A stretch of DNA of 64,000 nucleotides, from positions 1 to 64,000 of the IMG/VR virus record IMGVR_UViG_3300036770_003984, one strand, 5' to 3'. Position 1 is the first letter of the stretch. Each line of letters opens with the position of its first letter. Below, piece after piece: positions 52,609-60,373 of the stretch. The position numbers and the translations under genes were made by a program. The DNA comes from a virus. The notes beneath the pieces are model-generated. The model saw only the letters and a list, made by a program, of their open reading frames with translations. It did not search any database and was not told where the DNA came from.

Positions 52609-54639
52609 ATGATAGAATCAAAAGATGGAGATTACTCAACAAAAGGTAAAGGTGATACCCCAGTGTTAAATAATTTTGCAAAAGATTTAATCAAACTTGC
52701 CGAAGAAGGAAAATTAGACCCTGTTGTAGGTAGAGATAGAGAAATAACAAGAATCGCCCAAATATTATCAAGAAGAAAAAAGAATAACCCAATCATAATA
52801 GGTGAACCTGGTTGTGGTAAAACTGCCATAGTAGAAGGTTTGGCCTTAAAAATATTGAATGGTGAATGTCCAAGAAATCTAATGGATAAAAGAATTATGT
52901 CCTTGGATATGACATCAATTGTTGCGGGAACAAAATATCGTGGACAATTTGAGGAAAGAATGAAAGTTATTATTGAAGAACTTCAATCAGCCCCAAATAT
53001 AATTCTTTTCATTGATGAAATACACCAAATCGTTGGTGCTGGAAATTCATCAGGTTCATTGGATGCGTCAAACATTTTTAAACCAGCTTTGGCAAGGGGT
53101 GAAATACAATGTATTGGTGCAACAACATTAGATGAATATAGAAAGAATTTTGAAAAAGATGGGGCATTAGAAAGACGTTTCCAAAAAGTAATTGTTGACC
53201 CTTCTTCAAAAGAAGAAACCTTACAGATTTTAATCAATGTTAAAGACAAATATGAAAATTATCATAAAGTAAGTTATAGTGATGATATTCTAAAACTTTG
53301 TGTTGATTTGGCTGAAAGATATATTACAGATAGAGAATTCCCAGATAAAGCATTTGATATTATTGATGAGGTTGGAGCTAGAAGTCAAGTTGACACTAAG
53401 ATGCCACAAATCATTGAAGACTTGAAACAAAAAGCTCAAGATATCAAACAACAAAAGATTGAAGTTGTTAAAAGTCAGAACTATGAATTAGCCGCAGATT
53501 TACGTGATAAAGAAACAAAAATATTGGATAAATTAGAATCTGAAAAGAAAAAATTTGAATCTGACTTATTAACCAAAAAGAAAGAAATTTCAGTTGAATT
53601 GGTATATGAAGTGGTATCTAATATGACCAAAATACCAGTATCAAAAATGAACTCAGATGAAACAAATAAACTTTCATCATTAGCTGATAATCTTTCATCT
53701 AAAGTCATTGGTCAATCTGAAGCGGTATCCAAAATTGCTAAATCAATCCGTAGAAACAGACTTGGTATTAAAGACCCAAGTAAACCTATAGGTTCATTTA
53801 TTTTCTTAGGTTCAACTGGTGTTGGTAAAACATATTTAGCAAAACAATTGGCAAAAGAAATATTTGGTAGTGAAGATAATCTTATCCGAGTTGATATGTC
53901 AGAATTCCAAGAAAAACATTCAATATCAAGATTGATTGGTTCTCCTCCAGGTTATGTTGGTTATGATGAGGGTGGGCAATTAACTGAACAAGTTAAAAAT
54001 AAACCATATTCGGTTATTCTATTTGACGAAATTGAAAAGGCTAATAAAGATGTATTCTCGACATTACTTCAGGTATTAGATGATGGACATCTTACTGATG
54101 GATTGGGAAGAAAAATTAACTTCAAAAATTGTATCATAATTATGACCTCCAATCTTGGGGTTAAAAAATTCCAAGAATTTGGAACTGGTGTTGGATTCAA
54201 AACAAGTACAAATTCTTATATTGAGGAAGAAGAAAAAAGAGATATTCTCAAGAAAGAACTTAAAAAGTTTTTTGCTCCTGAGTTCTTAAATCGTATTGAT
54301 GAAATTATTGTATTTAATACATTGAAAGAAGAAGAAGTTAAACAAATTGTAAAACTTGAAATTGAAAAATTAATGAATAGATTAAATGGATTAAATTACA
54401 ATATAACTTGTGATGAATCTGTTTACGATTTAATTTCAAAAGTTGGGTTTGATGAAACATATGGTGCAAGACCAATAAAACGAGCCATACAAGACAAAAT
54501 TGAAGATTTCATATCAGAGGAAGTACTTAACGGAAATGTTGTTGAGAATCAAAATTATGAACTCACAACCAATGAAGAAAACATAGTGTTTAAAGAAAAA
54601 GAAGTTAAAAAATCAAAAAAGAAAAAAGGGACTGAATAG
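52609..54639 (+). CDS. clpC: ClpC-like AAA+ unfoldase without Clp_N domain
   Basis: 676 residues. D1: VVGRDREITRIAQILSRRKK, Walker A GEPGCGKTA (about 66), Walker B ILFIDEIHQIV (about 130). Middle domain with a UVR-like helix (QKIEVVKSQNYELAADLRDK). D2: Walker A GSTGVGKTY (about 400), Walker B SVILFDEIEKA (about 475), then GVGFKTSTN (about 527), where the V-G-F tripeptide matches the ClpP-binding loop of ClpC/ClpA. The N-terminal substrate-binding domain is absent (the protein opens at D1). It should unfold proteins for the host ClpP. Distinct from the disaggregase ClpB, which lacks the loop. Confidence 0.9.
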   Translation: MIESKDGDYSTKGKGDTPVLNNFAKDLIKLAEEGKLDPVVGRDREITRIAQILSRRKKNNPIIIGEPGCGKTAIVEGLALKILNGECPRNLMDKRIMSLDMTSIVAGTKYRGQFEERMKVIIEELQSAPNIILFIDEIHQIVGAGNSSGSLDASNIFKPALARGEIQCIGATTLDEYRKNFEKDGALERRFQKVIVDPSSKEETLQILINVKDKYENYHKVSYSDDILKLCVDLAERYITDREFPDKAFDIIDEVGARSQVDTKMPQIIEDLKQKAQDIKQQKIEVVKSQNYELAADLRDKETKILDKLESEKKKFESDLLTKKKEISVELVYEVVSNMTKIPVSKMNSDETNKLSSLADNLSSKVIGQSEAVSKIAKSIRRNRLGIKDPSKPIGSFIFLGSTGVGKTYLAKQLAKEIFGSEDNLIRVDMSEFQEKHSISRLIGSPPGYVGYDEGGQLTEQVKNKPYSVILFDEIEKANKDVFSTLLQVLDDGHLTDGLGRKINFKNCIIIMTSNLGVKKFQEFGTGVGFKTSTNSYIEEEEKRDILKKELKKFFAPEFLNRIDEIIVFNTLKEEEVKQIVKLEIEKLMNRLNGLNYNITCDESVYDLISKVGFDETYGARPIKRAIQDKIEDFISEEVLNGNVVENQNYELTTNEENIVFKEKEVKKSKKKKGTE

Positions 54640-54650
54640 TCCCTTTTTTT
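54622..54650. terminator. Bidirectional terminator between clpC and the peptidase
   Basis: AAAGGGACT pairs with AGTCCCTTT around GAAT, A's before and T's after; overlaps the clpC stop and the last codons. Confidence 0.85.
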
Positions 54651-55464
54651 ATAGTAAAAATTTACTTGGTTTAACCTCTTCAAAATATTTCACATTCCCC
54701 AAATCATTAATCATTTTCTTTGCAATTTCCAATGTATTAAAAACATCCTCAACAATTACATATTCGTGTTTTGTGTGGTAGTTATAATACCCTACAGCAA
54801 AATTTATACAAGAGAAATCAAATTGGTTTTTAAGTGCATAAACATCAGTATAAGGGTGTGATTGATATTTGTTTCGGTTATCAAATCCCTCAGTTAACAC
54901 CTTATCACATTTGCTGAAGAATTCTGACTTCTTATCAAATAATTTTGTCCCCATACAATATTCACTAACCATCCAATTACCTGGGGCATCAAATTGAATA
55001 ACATATCCAACATTTGAGAAAAACTCTTTATCAGCATTCTTTGAACCATGACAACCAGTTTCTTCAGAGACAAAAAATGCCGCTTTAACATTTGGTAAAT
55101 TTTTTAATAATTCCAAACATACATAAACACCACATTTGTCATCCCCACCTATCCCTGTTGGTTGATTGTTATCGTTATATGCCTTTAATGCCAATTTTAA
55201 TTCCTTTTGGTCATTGGGTAACATCATTTCTTTAATGTTGATTGTATCCAATTCGTGGACTGTGTCGGTATGTGCAACAACACAAGGGAAATATTCAATA
55301 TCATCCGTTTGTTTGGTTGCATAAACATTACCCATCTTATCAACTTGATAAGGGATATTGTTTTCAGTTAACCATTCACATAGGAATTGAATCATTAAGT
55401 CCTCTTTGTATGTCTTGGTAGGTATGGACAAAACCTTTTTGAGTAAATCGTAATTGTGTTTCAT
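54649..55464 (-). CDS. M20-type metallopeptidase
   Basis: 271 residues, short for the family. Metal-site motifs: CVVAHTDTVHE (about 62), GIGGDDKCGVY (about 104), FFVSEETGCHGS (about 130) and YHTKHEYVIVEDV (near the C-terminus). This fits the M20/M42 aminopeptidase-peptidase T group with the dimerisation domain absent or shortened. Could digest peptides released by Clp proteolysis (inference from neighbourhood). Convergent with clpC. Confidence 0.82.
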   Translation of the reverse strand: MKHNYDLLKKVLSIPTKTYKEDLMIQFLCEWLTENNIPYQVDKMGNVYATKQTDDIEYFPCVVAHTDTVHELDTINIKEMMLPNDQKELKLALKAYNDNNQPTGIGGDDKCGVYVCLELLKNLPNVKAAFFVSEETGCHGSKNADKEFFSNVGYVIQFDAPGNWMVSEYCMGTKLFDKKSEFFSKCDKVLTEGFDNRNKYQSHPYTDVYALKNQFDFSCINFAVGYYNYHTKHEYVIVEDVFNTLEIAKKMINDLGNVKYFEEVKPSKFLL

Positions 55465-55473
55465 GACACAATA

Positions 55474-56844
55474 TTACAACATTCTTTTTAATTTTCTAAC
55501 TAAATGTTCAAATAATTCACCCATTGATAAAAAATTATTAAATTCTTCAAAACTGAAACTCTTATATATTGTTTCACCACTCTTTTTAATGTGTGTTACA
55601 AGAAGTTTTCCATCTTTAATTCCTGTGATAATAAATGAACCTCTTTCATCATCAATTTTGACAGGAGTATTCAATTGATACTTTTTAAGTAATCCCATTA
55701 ATTTTAAATTCTCACTAATATTCTTGGAATATTTTTCAGGATTTTCTTCAATCTTATCAATTATTTTTTCAAATTCGTATTCAACTTCTCTGTTAAAAGA
55801 TTCTGTGTCAAATTGACCACGATATGGATACTCGTAAATCTCAGATTTTAAACCACCACCAACGAACTCAGATAATTTTGTCATCAACTCTTCAATAGTG
55901 TTTGTTTTAGTCGCTATTAATAAATCTTTTAATTGTGAAACCCAAGTGCGATATTCATAAAAACATCTATCTATATTACTTCTTTTAACTACATGTATTT
56001 GATATCTTTCAAATGGATTACAAAAATCACTATATAATTCTTCTTTTAGTGCATTAATCCCAGCTTGTTCATTATGATTATCATAATCGTCTAGTATTCT
56101 ACTTATTTCATTATCAAATTGATTATATAATAATTCACATAATTTACCCTTTATATTATAATCATCCCTCCAATTAAAAAATTCAGGTTTAATATATGAA
56201 ACAATTTTATCCAAAAGTTTATTACTACCATCATTAAAATAATTTAATAAATTACCTTCTAGCCAATCGTAATTTGTATCTCCTTCCCATAAATTAGAAC
56301 TATATCCGTATGTACTTAAAACGGCCTCAATATAATAAAGATCGTTACTATCAAAATCCATTAAACTCAAAACACCTGCGTTACCCCCAAATTCTAAATA
56401 AATTTTACTATTACCTGGTACTTTTTTATTATATTGTATATAATCAATATTAGAATCTATCCTCTGTAATTTATATTTATCAAATTCTTTTCCATTCTCA
56501 ATCAAGACTAATGTTGTTATTAAATCAATATTACCGACTATGTCTGTAATTGTTTTATCTAAATCTGGAAAATAATAGAAAGCATCCGTTAAATGAATAT
56601 CATCACCATAATTATCATAGACTTCAAAATATTCTCCATATGCTAGAGTTATAATTCCATATCTAGTATCTTTTTCTTCTTTATTAATGAAAAAGTATAC
56701 AGTTCTATTATTATAGACATTTTTACCATGTCTTGTTGTAGTCAAGAATTCTGGACCTACTTTTAAACCCTCTTCCATATTTGGAGATTTAATGGCCAAG
56801 TATTTGTCATTTTCAAACAATATATCGTTATTAGAATAATCCAT
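55474..56844 (-). CDS. Hypothetical phage protein
   Basis: 456 residues from ATG 56844; an earlier start at 56874 falls within the promoter element. Residues 1-60 (NDKYLAIKSPNMEEGLKVGP, RTVYFFINKEEKDTRYGIIT) resemble a module in other phage proteins that usually carries a W-C-T motif; here no cysteine is present. The remainder is acidic and helical. Function unknown. The C-terminus (SMGELFEHLVRKLKRML) is amphipathic. Confidence 0.6.
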   Translation of the reverse strand: MDYSNNDILFENDKYLAIKSPNMEEGLKVGPEFLTTTRHGKNVYNNRTVYFFINKEEKDTRYGIITLAYGEYFEVYDNYGDDIHLTDAFYYFPDLDKTITDIVGNIDLITTLVLIENGKEFDKYKLQRIDSNIDYIQYNKKVPGNSKIYLEFGGNAGVLSLMDFDSNDLYYIEAVLSTYGYSSNLWEGDTNYDWLEGNLLNYFNDGSNKLLDKIVSYIKPEFFNWRDDYNIKGKLCELLYNQFDNEISRILDDYDNHNEQAGINALKEELYSDFCNPFERYQIHVVKRSNIDRCFYEYRTWVSQLKDLLIATKTNTIEELMTKLSEFVGGGLKSEIYEYPYRGQFDTESFNREVEYEFEKIIDKIEENPEKYSKNISENLKLMGLLKKYQLNTPVKIDDERGSFIITGIKDGKLLVTHIKKSGETIYKSFSFEEFNNFLSMGELFEHLVRKLKRML

Positions 56845-56850
56845 ACATTT

Positions 56851-56867
56851 TTTTATTAAAATAAATA
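56851..56867 (-). promoter_or_regulatory. Late-type element upstream of 55474-56844
   Basis: Minus strand TATTTATTTTAATAAAA, with TATTTAT ending 16 bases before the ATG at 56844. Confidence 0.45.
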
Positions 56868-56923
56868 TAATCAAAACTTGGAATTATCAATCATTATATT
56901 TATTATTGTATTACTTTACAAAA

Positions 56924-57304
56924 GGGGAGTAACTGGTATCGATTGACATTGTTGGTTATTAGGGGCATGTCAGACCTAAACTAAGTCTGTTAAACTGGTT
57001 TGAAACGATAGACGGCAACGTTATCAACAAACTTTCTGCAGTAGGTTTAATCCGTGCTGAAGAAGCAGTAGTAGCCTAGTCAATAGGGTATTACTTTCGA
57101 GTCGGGGTGCATTAACTCAGGAACAGGAGCACTATAGGGTTGTCTAATCAATTCTCATCCCTAAAAATGAATTGACCGATTTTGTTGATTTTGGGTGTAT
57201 AAAAATCAAATAGCTCGGAACATTGCGAATAATGTTGTCCTAAGCATGTAGTCCTTAGTAATTGAGATGGGCAAGAATTGGGTTCGATTCCCAAACTCTC
57301 CACC
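56924..57304 (+). ncRNA. ssrA: tmRNA (trans-translation) with unusual long tag
   Basis: 5' end GGGGAGT (56924-56930) pairs with ACTCTCC (57295-57301) as a 7-bp acceptor; the T arm has GGTTCGATTCC; after the discriminator the genome reads CCT, so CCA is not encoded, as usual in Bacteroidota. The tag reading frame begins near ATAGAC at GGC 57014 and ends with TAG 57077-57079, giving 21 residues: it starts GNVINKLSAV and ends RAEEAVVA. Host tags in this phylum are about ten residues ending in a LAA-like end. It would rescue stalled ribosomes and mark peptides for Clp. A terminator follows. Confidence 0.9.
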
Positions 57305-57314
57305 TTTAAAAAAG

Positions 57315-57343
57315 AAAACCCCTCCGTTAAGAAGGGGTTTTTT
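57315..57343. terminator. Bidirectional terminator after tmRNA
   Basis: AAAACCCCT pairs with AGGGGTTTT, then TT. Shared by the tmRNA and the leftward gene at 57347. Confidence 0.85.
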
Positions 57344-57346
57344 GTT

Positions 57347-57661
57347 TTACTGAATTTCTTTTTGATTTAATGCTTTATCAATTCTTTTGTCGGTATAACG
57401 TATTGATTCATCAAACTTGGTAGTAATATCTCTCCACAAGTTGTCCATAGCCTTATTTGAATCATCTCTTTGGTCACCAATAGTTCTATACACATTATCA
57501 AATTGACGTTGAACATTATCAACATCAAATCTTTGATTTTCTTTTATGGCAACAATCTGCCTTTCAATTCTTAATACCTTAACCAAACCCCAAACAATAA
57601 CTCCAACAAATACTAGAGCCAACATCGAGAGCATACCTAAAGCGAAATAAGTAATTCCCAT
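57347..57661 (-). CDS. Membrane-anchored coiled-coil protein
   Basis: 104 residues: one N-terminal transmembrane helix (FALGMLSMLALVFVGVIVWG) and then a coiled coil (NVQRQFDNVYRTIGDQRDDS, NKAMDNLWRDITTKFDESIR). Single-pass topology resembles an i-spanin or a holin-accessory protein. Follows two similar membrane/coiled-coil genes on the same strand, so likely a lysis or envelope module. Confidence 0.65.
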   Translation of the reverse strand: MGITYFALGMLSMLALVFVGVIVWGLVKVLRIERQIVAIKENQRFDVDNVQRQFDNVYRTIGDQRDDSNKAMDNLWRDITTKFDESIRYTDKRIDKALNQKEIQ

Positions 57662-57714
57662 AATAATAAATTATTTAAATTTTATGTCATATAGACATAC
57701 TAATTTTAAATTAC

Positions 57715-58206
57715 TTATTTTAAAAGTAAAAGGATGATTGAAGTAAACCCCACTGAAACACCTCCAATGGTTAATCCTGTTAACCATTTATTCCTATTTT
57801 TTACTTTACGGAATTCAGTATTCAAATCTGTAATAATCTTTTTTTGGGACTCTTCAATTGTCTTATATCCTTGAACAATTTGGTCTTTGGTTTCAGCCTC
57901 TCTTTTTAACATATTTGTAATATCCATTGATTTATCAAAGGCTACCTTATATTGGTCTTTTACTTTAACACAATCATCTAATACAATTTTATACTCAGAT
58001 AGTCTAGTAGTTACAATTTTCAATGAATCATATTGTATAGCAATTTTCTCAGCAAATTTTCTATTGATAATAAAAGAGGTATCACCATTGACAACTATTA
58101 AGTCAATTTTGGGTTTAATTGTGTCTGTGTTATTGGTTAAACCTTGTGCGTAAACCATCCAAGAGCTGGTCATTAGAACTATTAATAATAGCGTCAATCT
58201 TAACAT
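57715..58206 (-). CDS. Spanin-like protein with N-terminal signal and C-terminal membrane helix
   Basis: 163 residues. Signal peptide-like start (MLRLTLLLIVLMTSSWMVYA) with no lipobox cysteine, a coiled coil (EKIAIQYDSLKIVTTRLSEY), and a C-terminal hydrophobic helix (LTIGGVSVGFTSIILLLLK). Overlaps 58130-58483 by 77 bases in another frame, the arrangement seen for overlapping Rz/Rz1-type spanins. However the fit to a two-component spanin is loose, since the second protein lacks a lipobox. Confidence 0.55.
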   Translation of the reverse strand: MLRLTLLLIVLMTSSWMVYAQGLTNNTDTIKPKIDLIVVNGDTSFIINRKFAEKIAIQYDSLKIVTTRLSEYKIVLDDCVKVKDQYKVAFDKSMDITNMLKREAETKDQIVQGYKTIEESQKKIITDLNTEFRKVKNRNKWLTGLTIGGVSVGFTSIILLLLK

Positions 58207-58483
58207 TGTTTTGAATTTTTAATTGGTTTATTTTTGATGTTAGATTACTTTCACTTATTTGAATGCTTGTAGTTAAGATATCCAACTGTGATTCCATTTT
58301 TTCTCTCTCAGATTTCATTACATCCAATTTTTTATATAGAGAATCTATGGCTTTCTTTTCAGCATCAATAATTTGTTGTTGTAATTTCTTGTTATCTTGA
58401 TGATTTGTATTCATCATATAACCCAAAATAATCCCAATCAATAATATTGATACCACGATAATTAGGGTGTGTTTCCAATTCAT
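58130..58483 (-). CDS. Putative i-spanin-like protein
   Basis: 117 residues: N-terminal membrane anchor (HTLIIVVSILLIGIILGYMM) and a periplasmic coiled coil (SLYKKLDVMKSEREKMESQL, LTSKINQLKIQNNVKIDAII). This is the architecture of Rz-type inner-membrane spanins that fuse the two membranes at lysis. The overlapping downstream frame and a small lipoprotein gene diverging from its start are supporting context. Confidence 0.58.
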   Translation of the reverse strand: MNWKHTLIIVVSILLIGIILGYMMNTNHQDNKKLQQQIIDAEKKAIDSLYKKLDVMKSEREKMESQLDILTTSIQISESNLTSKINQLKIQNNVKIDAIINSSNDQLLDGLRTRFNQ

Positions 58484-58617
58484 ATTTTATGTTTTATTTA
58501 TAATTATATTTTTTTTTAAAAAAATGTTAAAACCATTTGACTTCTCTGAAAATATTGCCTATTTATTGTTTATAAAAAATAACAAATCAATTTTAAAACA
58601 TTTAAAAACAACAAAAA

Positions 58618-58803
58618 ATGAAAAAAGTAATTTTTGGAGCAGCATTGGTACTTGGTACTATTTTCACATCTTGTGATTCACAATCTAAACCTGATGAAGT
58701 TAAACCAACTGAAGATTCTACTAAGGTTGAAACAACTACAGTAACAACACCATCTGTTGATTCCGCAAAAGTAGAAGAAACAAAACCTGAAGGTAAAAAA
58801 TAG
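58618..58803 (+). CDS. Small lipoprotein
   Basis: 61 residues. Signal peptide with lipobox: KKVIFGAALVLGTIFTSCDS, cysteine at 19, then a hydrophilic Thr/Glu/Pro tail (KPTEDSTKVETTTVTTPSVD). Outer-membrane or surface lipoprotein expected. Size and composition recall o-spanins such as Rz1, but it could equally be a superinfection-exclusion lipoprotein. Diverges from the i-spanin-like gene at 58483. Confidence 0.75.
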   Translation: MKKVIFGAALVLGTIFTSCDSQSKPDEVKPTEDSTKVETTTVTTPSVDSAKVEETKPEGKK

Positions 58804-58820
58804 TATTTAGGTTAAAAATT

Positions 58821-58857
58821 AAAATCCCCACTCTTAATTGAAATGGGGATTTTTTTA
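58821..58857. terminator. Terminator after the lipoprotein gene
   Basis: ATCCCCA pairs with TGGGGAT (58824-58830 with 58844-58850), then T's; also lies at the end of the convergent gene at 58855. Confidence 0.8.
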
Positions 58858-59487
58858 TTTCATTAATTTTTTAATTCTATTAACTTCTTCTTTTAATGCT
58901 CCTTGGATTACATCTGGTATTAGTGTAAATGGTGTCGCAAAAAGAAATTTACTTTGTGATGTTATTTTTCCACTTGTTGGTGTTGTTGAATCACTTTTAA
59001 GACTTGATGGTTCTTTTTTATTTTCTTTCTTGTTTTCTTTTTTATTTTCTTTTTTATTTTCTTTCTTGTCTTCTTTTTTATCTTCTTTTTTATCTTCTTT
59101 TTTATTGGTAGTTGTTGAGGGTTTAAATCCTCTAAAGAACGAATTAATATCTTGTTTTTCTTTTTTTTTATTTGTAATCCAATATTCTAAGTGTTCTGTA
59201 GTTGTCTCACCAATTTTATTATTTTGTTTAACTAATTGACCAACAGAATATTTTTGTTTTTGCAAGTTACAAAAATTAGAATAAAAAATTTCAATATTAC
59301 CATCACGAGAAATTTCATGTTTAATCTTATAACTACCATTGCAATTTAACCCATAAGAATCAACAACCTCACCATCATAAGGACAAAGTACATTTGTTGA
59401 GTTTTGTACAATATATTTTCCTTTTTGCACACTTATATCATCAATTTTTATCCTTTCTCCTTCAATAGGACTAATAAATCTATCCAT
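58855..59487 (-). CDS. Degenerate M23 (LytM-like) domain protein with Lys/Glu repeat
   Basis: 210 residues. The first 105 follow the M23 peptidase fold (FISPIEGERIKIDDISVQKG, LCPYDGEVVDSYG, YKIKHEI, FYSNFCNLQKQKYSVGQLVK, then EHLEYWI), but the zinc ligand pair HxxxD and the HxH motif are missing (HLEY instead of HLH), so it should be inactive. Next comes a run of KKED/KKEN repeats and a C-terminus ALKEEVNRIKKLMK matching the end of the neighbouring protein. A possible wall-binding or structural protein. Confidence 0.6.
   Translation of the reverse strand: MDRFISPIEGERIKIDDISVQKGKYIVQNSTNVLCPYDGEVVDSYGLNCNGSYKIKHEISRDGNIEIFYSNFCNLQKQKYSVGQLVKQNNKIGETTTEHLEYWITNKKKEKQDINSFFRGFKPSTTTNKKEDKKEDKKEDKKENKKENKKENKKENKKEPSSLKSDSTTPTSGKITSQSKFLFATPFTLIPDVIQGALKEEVNRIKKLMK
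59011..59105 (-). repeat. 12-base tandem repeat encoding KKED/KKEN
   Basis: About eight units of 12 bases within the gene at 58855, two versions (D or N at the fourth residue). Confidence 0.8.
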
Positions 59488-60022
59488 TACTCATAATTTC
59501 TTTAATTCTATTTATTTCTTCTAATATAAGATTTGAATCAATTTCATTAGATTCTGCAACCGCCAAAGGTTGTAAATCTTTTGTACCAGTTTTTATTGAA
59601 GGATTAGTAAAAAAAGTTGTTTTTTTCCAAAGAGCGTTAGCAATTGCTTGTTTTCTACTTTCAGTATTTTGTGAATTTGAAGATATTGATTCCAAAGTCA
59701 TTTCCAATGTATTAGTACTTATTTTTTTTGCCTTATTTGAAGTTCCGTATAATTTTATCATATTGTCAATCAAATTATCTGCGTGATTCAGATTACCTGC
59801 AGTATTAGTAATATTTATTGATACAATATCCCTAATTTTTTTTAAATCACTTAATTTTATATTTTCATATTTGTGATTAGTTAAATAATAATCAATCCCA
59901 TCTAATAATAGACCATATTGTTCGCTGTCATTACCTCCAAGACTTGTGAAATCAACTTTTGATGTAGCATTTGGTTTATTTAGGTTATCTTTAAATTCTT
60001 TTAAAGTTAAATGATTTGGCAT
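59480..60022 (-). CDS. Hypothetical protein sharing C-terminal motif with 58855
   Basis: 180 residues from ATG 60022; earlier starts lie upstream of the late-type element. Soluble helical (NATSKVDFTSLGGNDSEQYG, DNLIDNMIKLYGTSNKAKKI). Ends in LILEEINRIKEIMSNG, aligned with ALKEEVNRIKKLMK of the neighbour (58855-59487), whose start it overlaps by 8 bases. The shared motif suggests a common docking or packaging signal. No family recognised. Confidence 0.6.
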   Translation of the reverse strand: MPNHLTLKEFKDNLNKPNATSKVDFTSLGGNDSEQYGLLLDGIDYYLTNHKYENIKLSDLKKIRDIVSINITNTAGNLNHADNLIDNMIKLYGTSNKAKKISTNTLEMTLESISSNSQNTESRKQAIANALWKKTTFFTNPSIKTGTKDLQPLAVAESNEIDSNLILEEINRIKEIMSNG

Positions 60023-60030
60023 TGTTTTAT

Positions 60031-60045
60031 TTTTATTAATAAATA
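60031..60045 (-). promoter_or_regulatory. Late-type element upstream of 59480-60022
   Basis: Minus strand TATTTATTAATAAAA, identical to the copy at 1779, with TATTTAT ending 16 bases before the ATG. Confidence 0.5.
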
Positions 60046-60060
60046 CCACAATAAAATAAA

Positions 60061-60091
60061 AAAAGTACAACTTAGGTTGTACTTTTTTTAT
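60061..60091 (-). terminator. Terminator overlapping the end of 60072-60365
   Basis: AAAAGTACAA pairs with TTGTACTTTT with CTTAGG loop, T/A runs on both sides. Confidence 0.8.
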
Positions 60092-60365
60092 TTTCAAATT
60101 TCAAACCCCAATTAGCACCAATCATTGACATTTGTCTTTCGGCATAAACATCAGTATAATTAAGTTTTTTCTTGATTTGTTTAGTACCCCATTCTTTCCA
60201 TTTGTCATATTGTTCTTCAGTAATTGTCCAATCATTGTACCAAGCATCCTTACGGTCTTTGATATCCTCATATGTAACCTTATGACCAGCAAATTCAAAC
60301 ATTTTATTCAATATTTCAATTACTAGTTTGTCTCTTTTTTCTTGATATGAAAGTCTCTTAGCCAT
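60072..60365 (-). CDS. Hypothetical phage protein
   Basis: 97 residues, basic and helical (SYQEKRDKLVIEILNKMFEF, WTITEEQYDKWKEWGTKQIK). No recognised domain; similar short proteins occur in Bacteroidota phages. Nine bases after the RNA ligase stop on the same strand and so likely in the same transcript. Confidence 0.6.
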   Translation of the reverse strand: MAKRLSYQEKRDKLVIEILNKMFEFAGHKVTYEDIKDRKDAWYNDWTITEEQYDKWKEWGTKQIKKKLNYTDVYAERQMSMIGANWGLKFENKKSTT

Positions 60366-60373
60366 AATTTTAT

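Noticed and set aside
57077-57079. Recoded TAG (as in some Bacteroidota phages)
   Set aside because: TAG closes ordinary genes here (for example at 4394-4396 and 42096-42098), so it is a stop.
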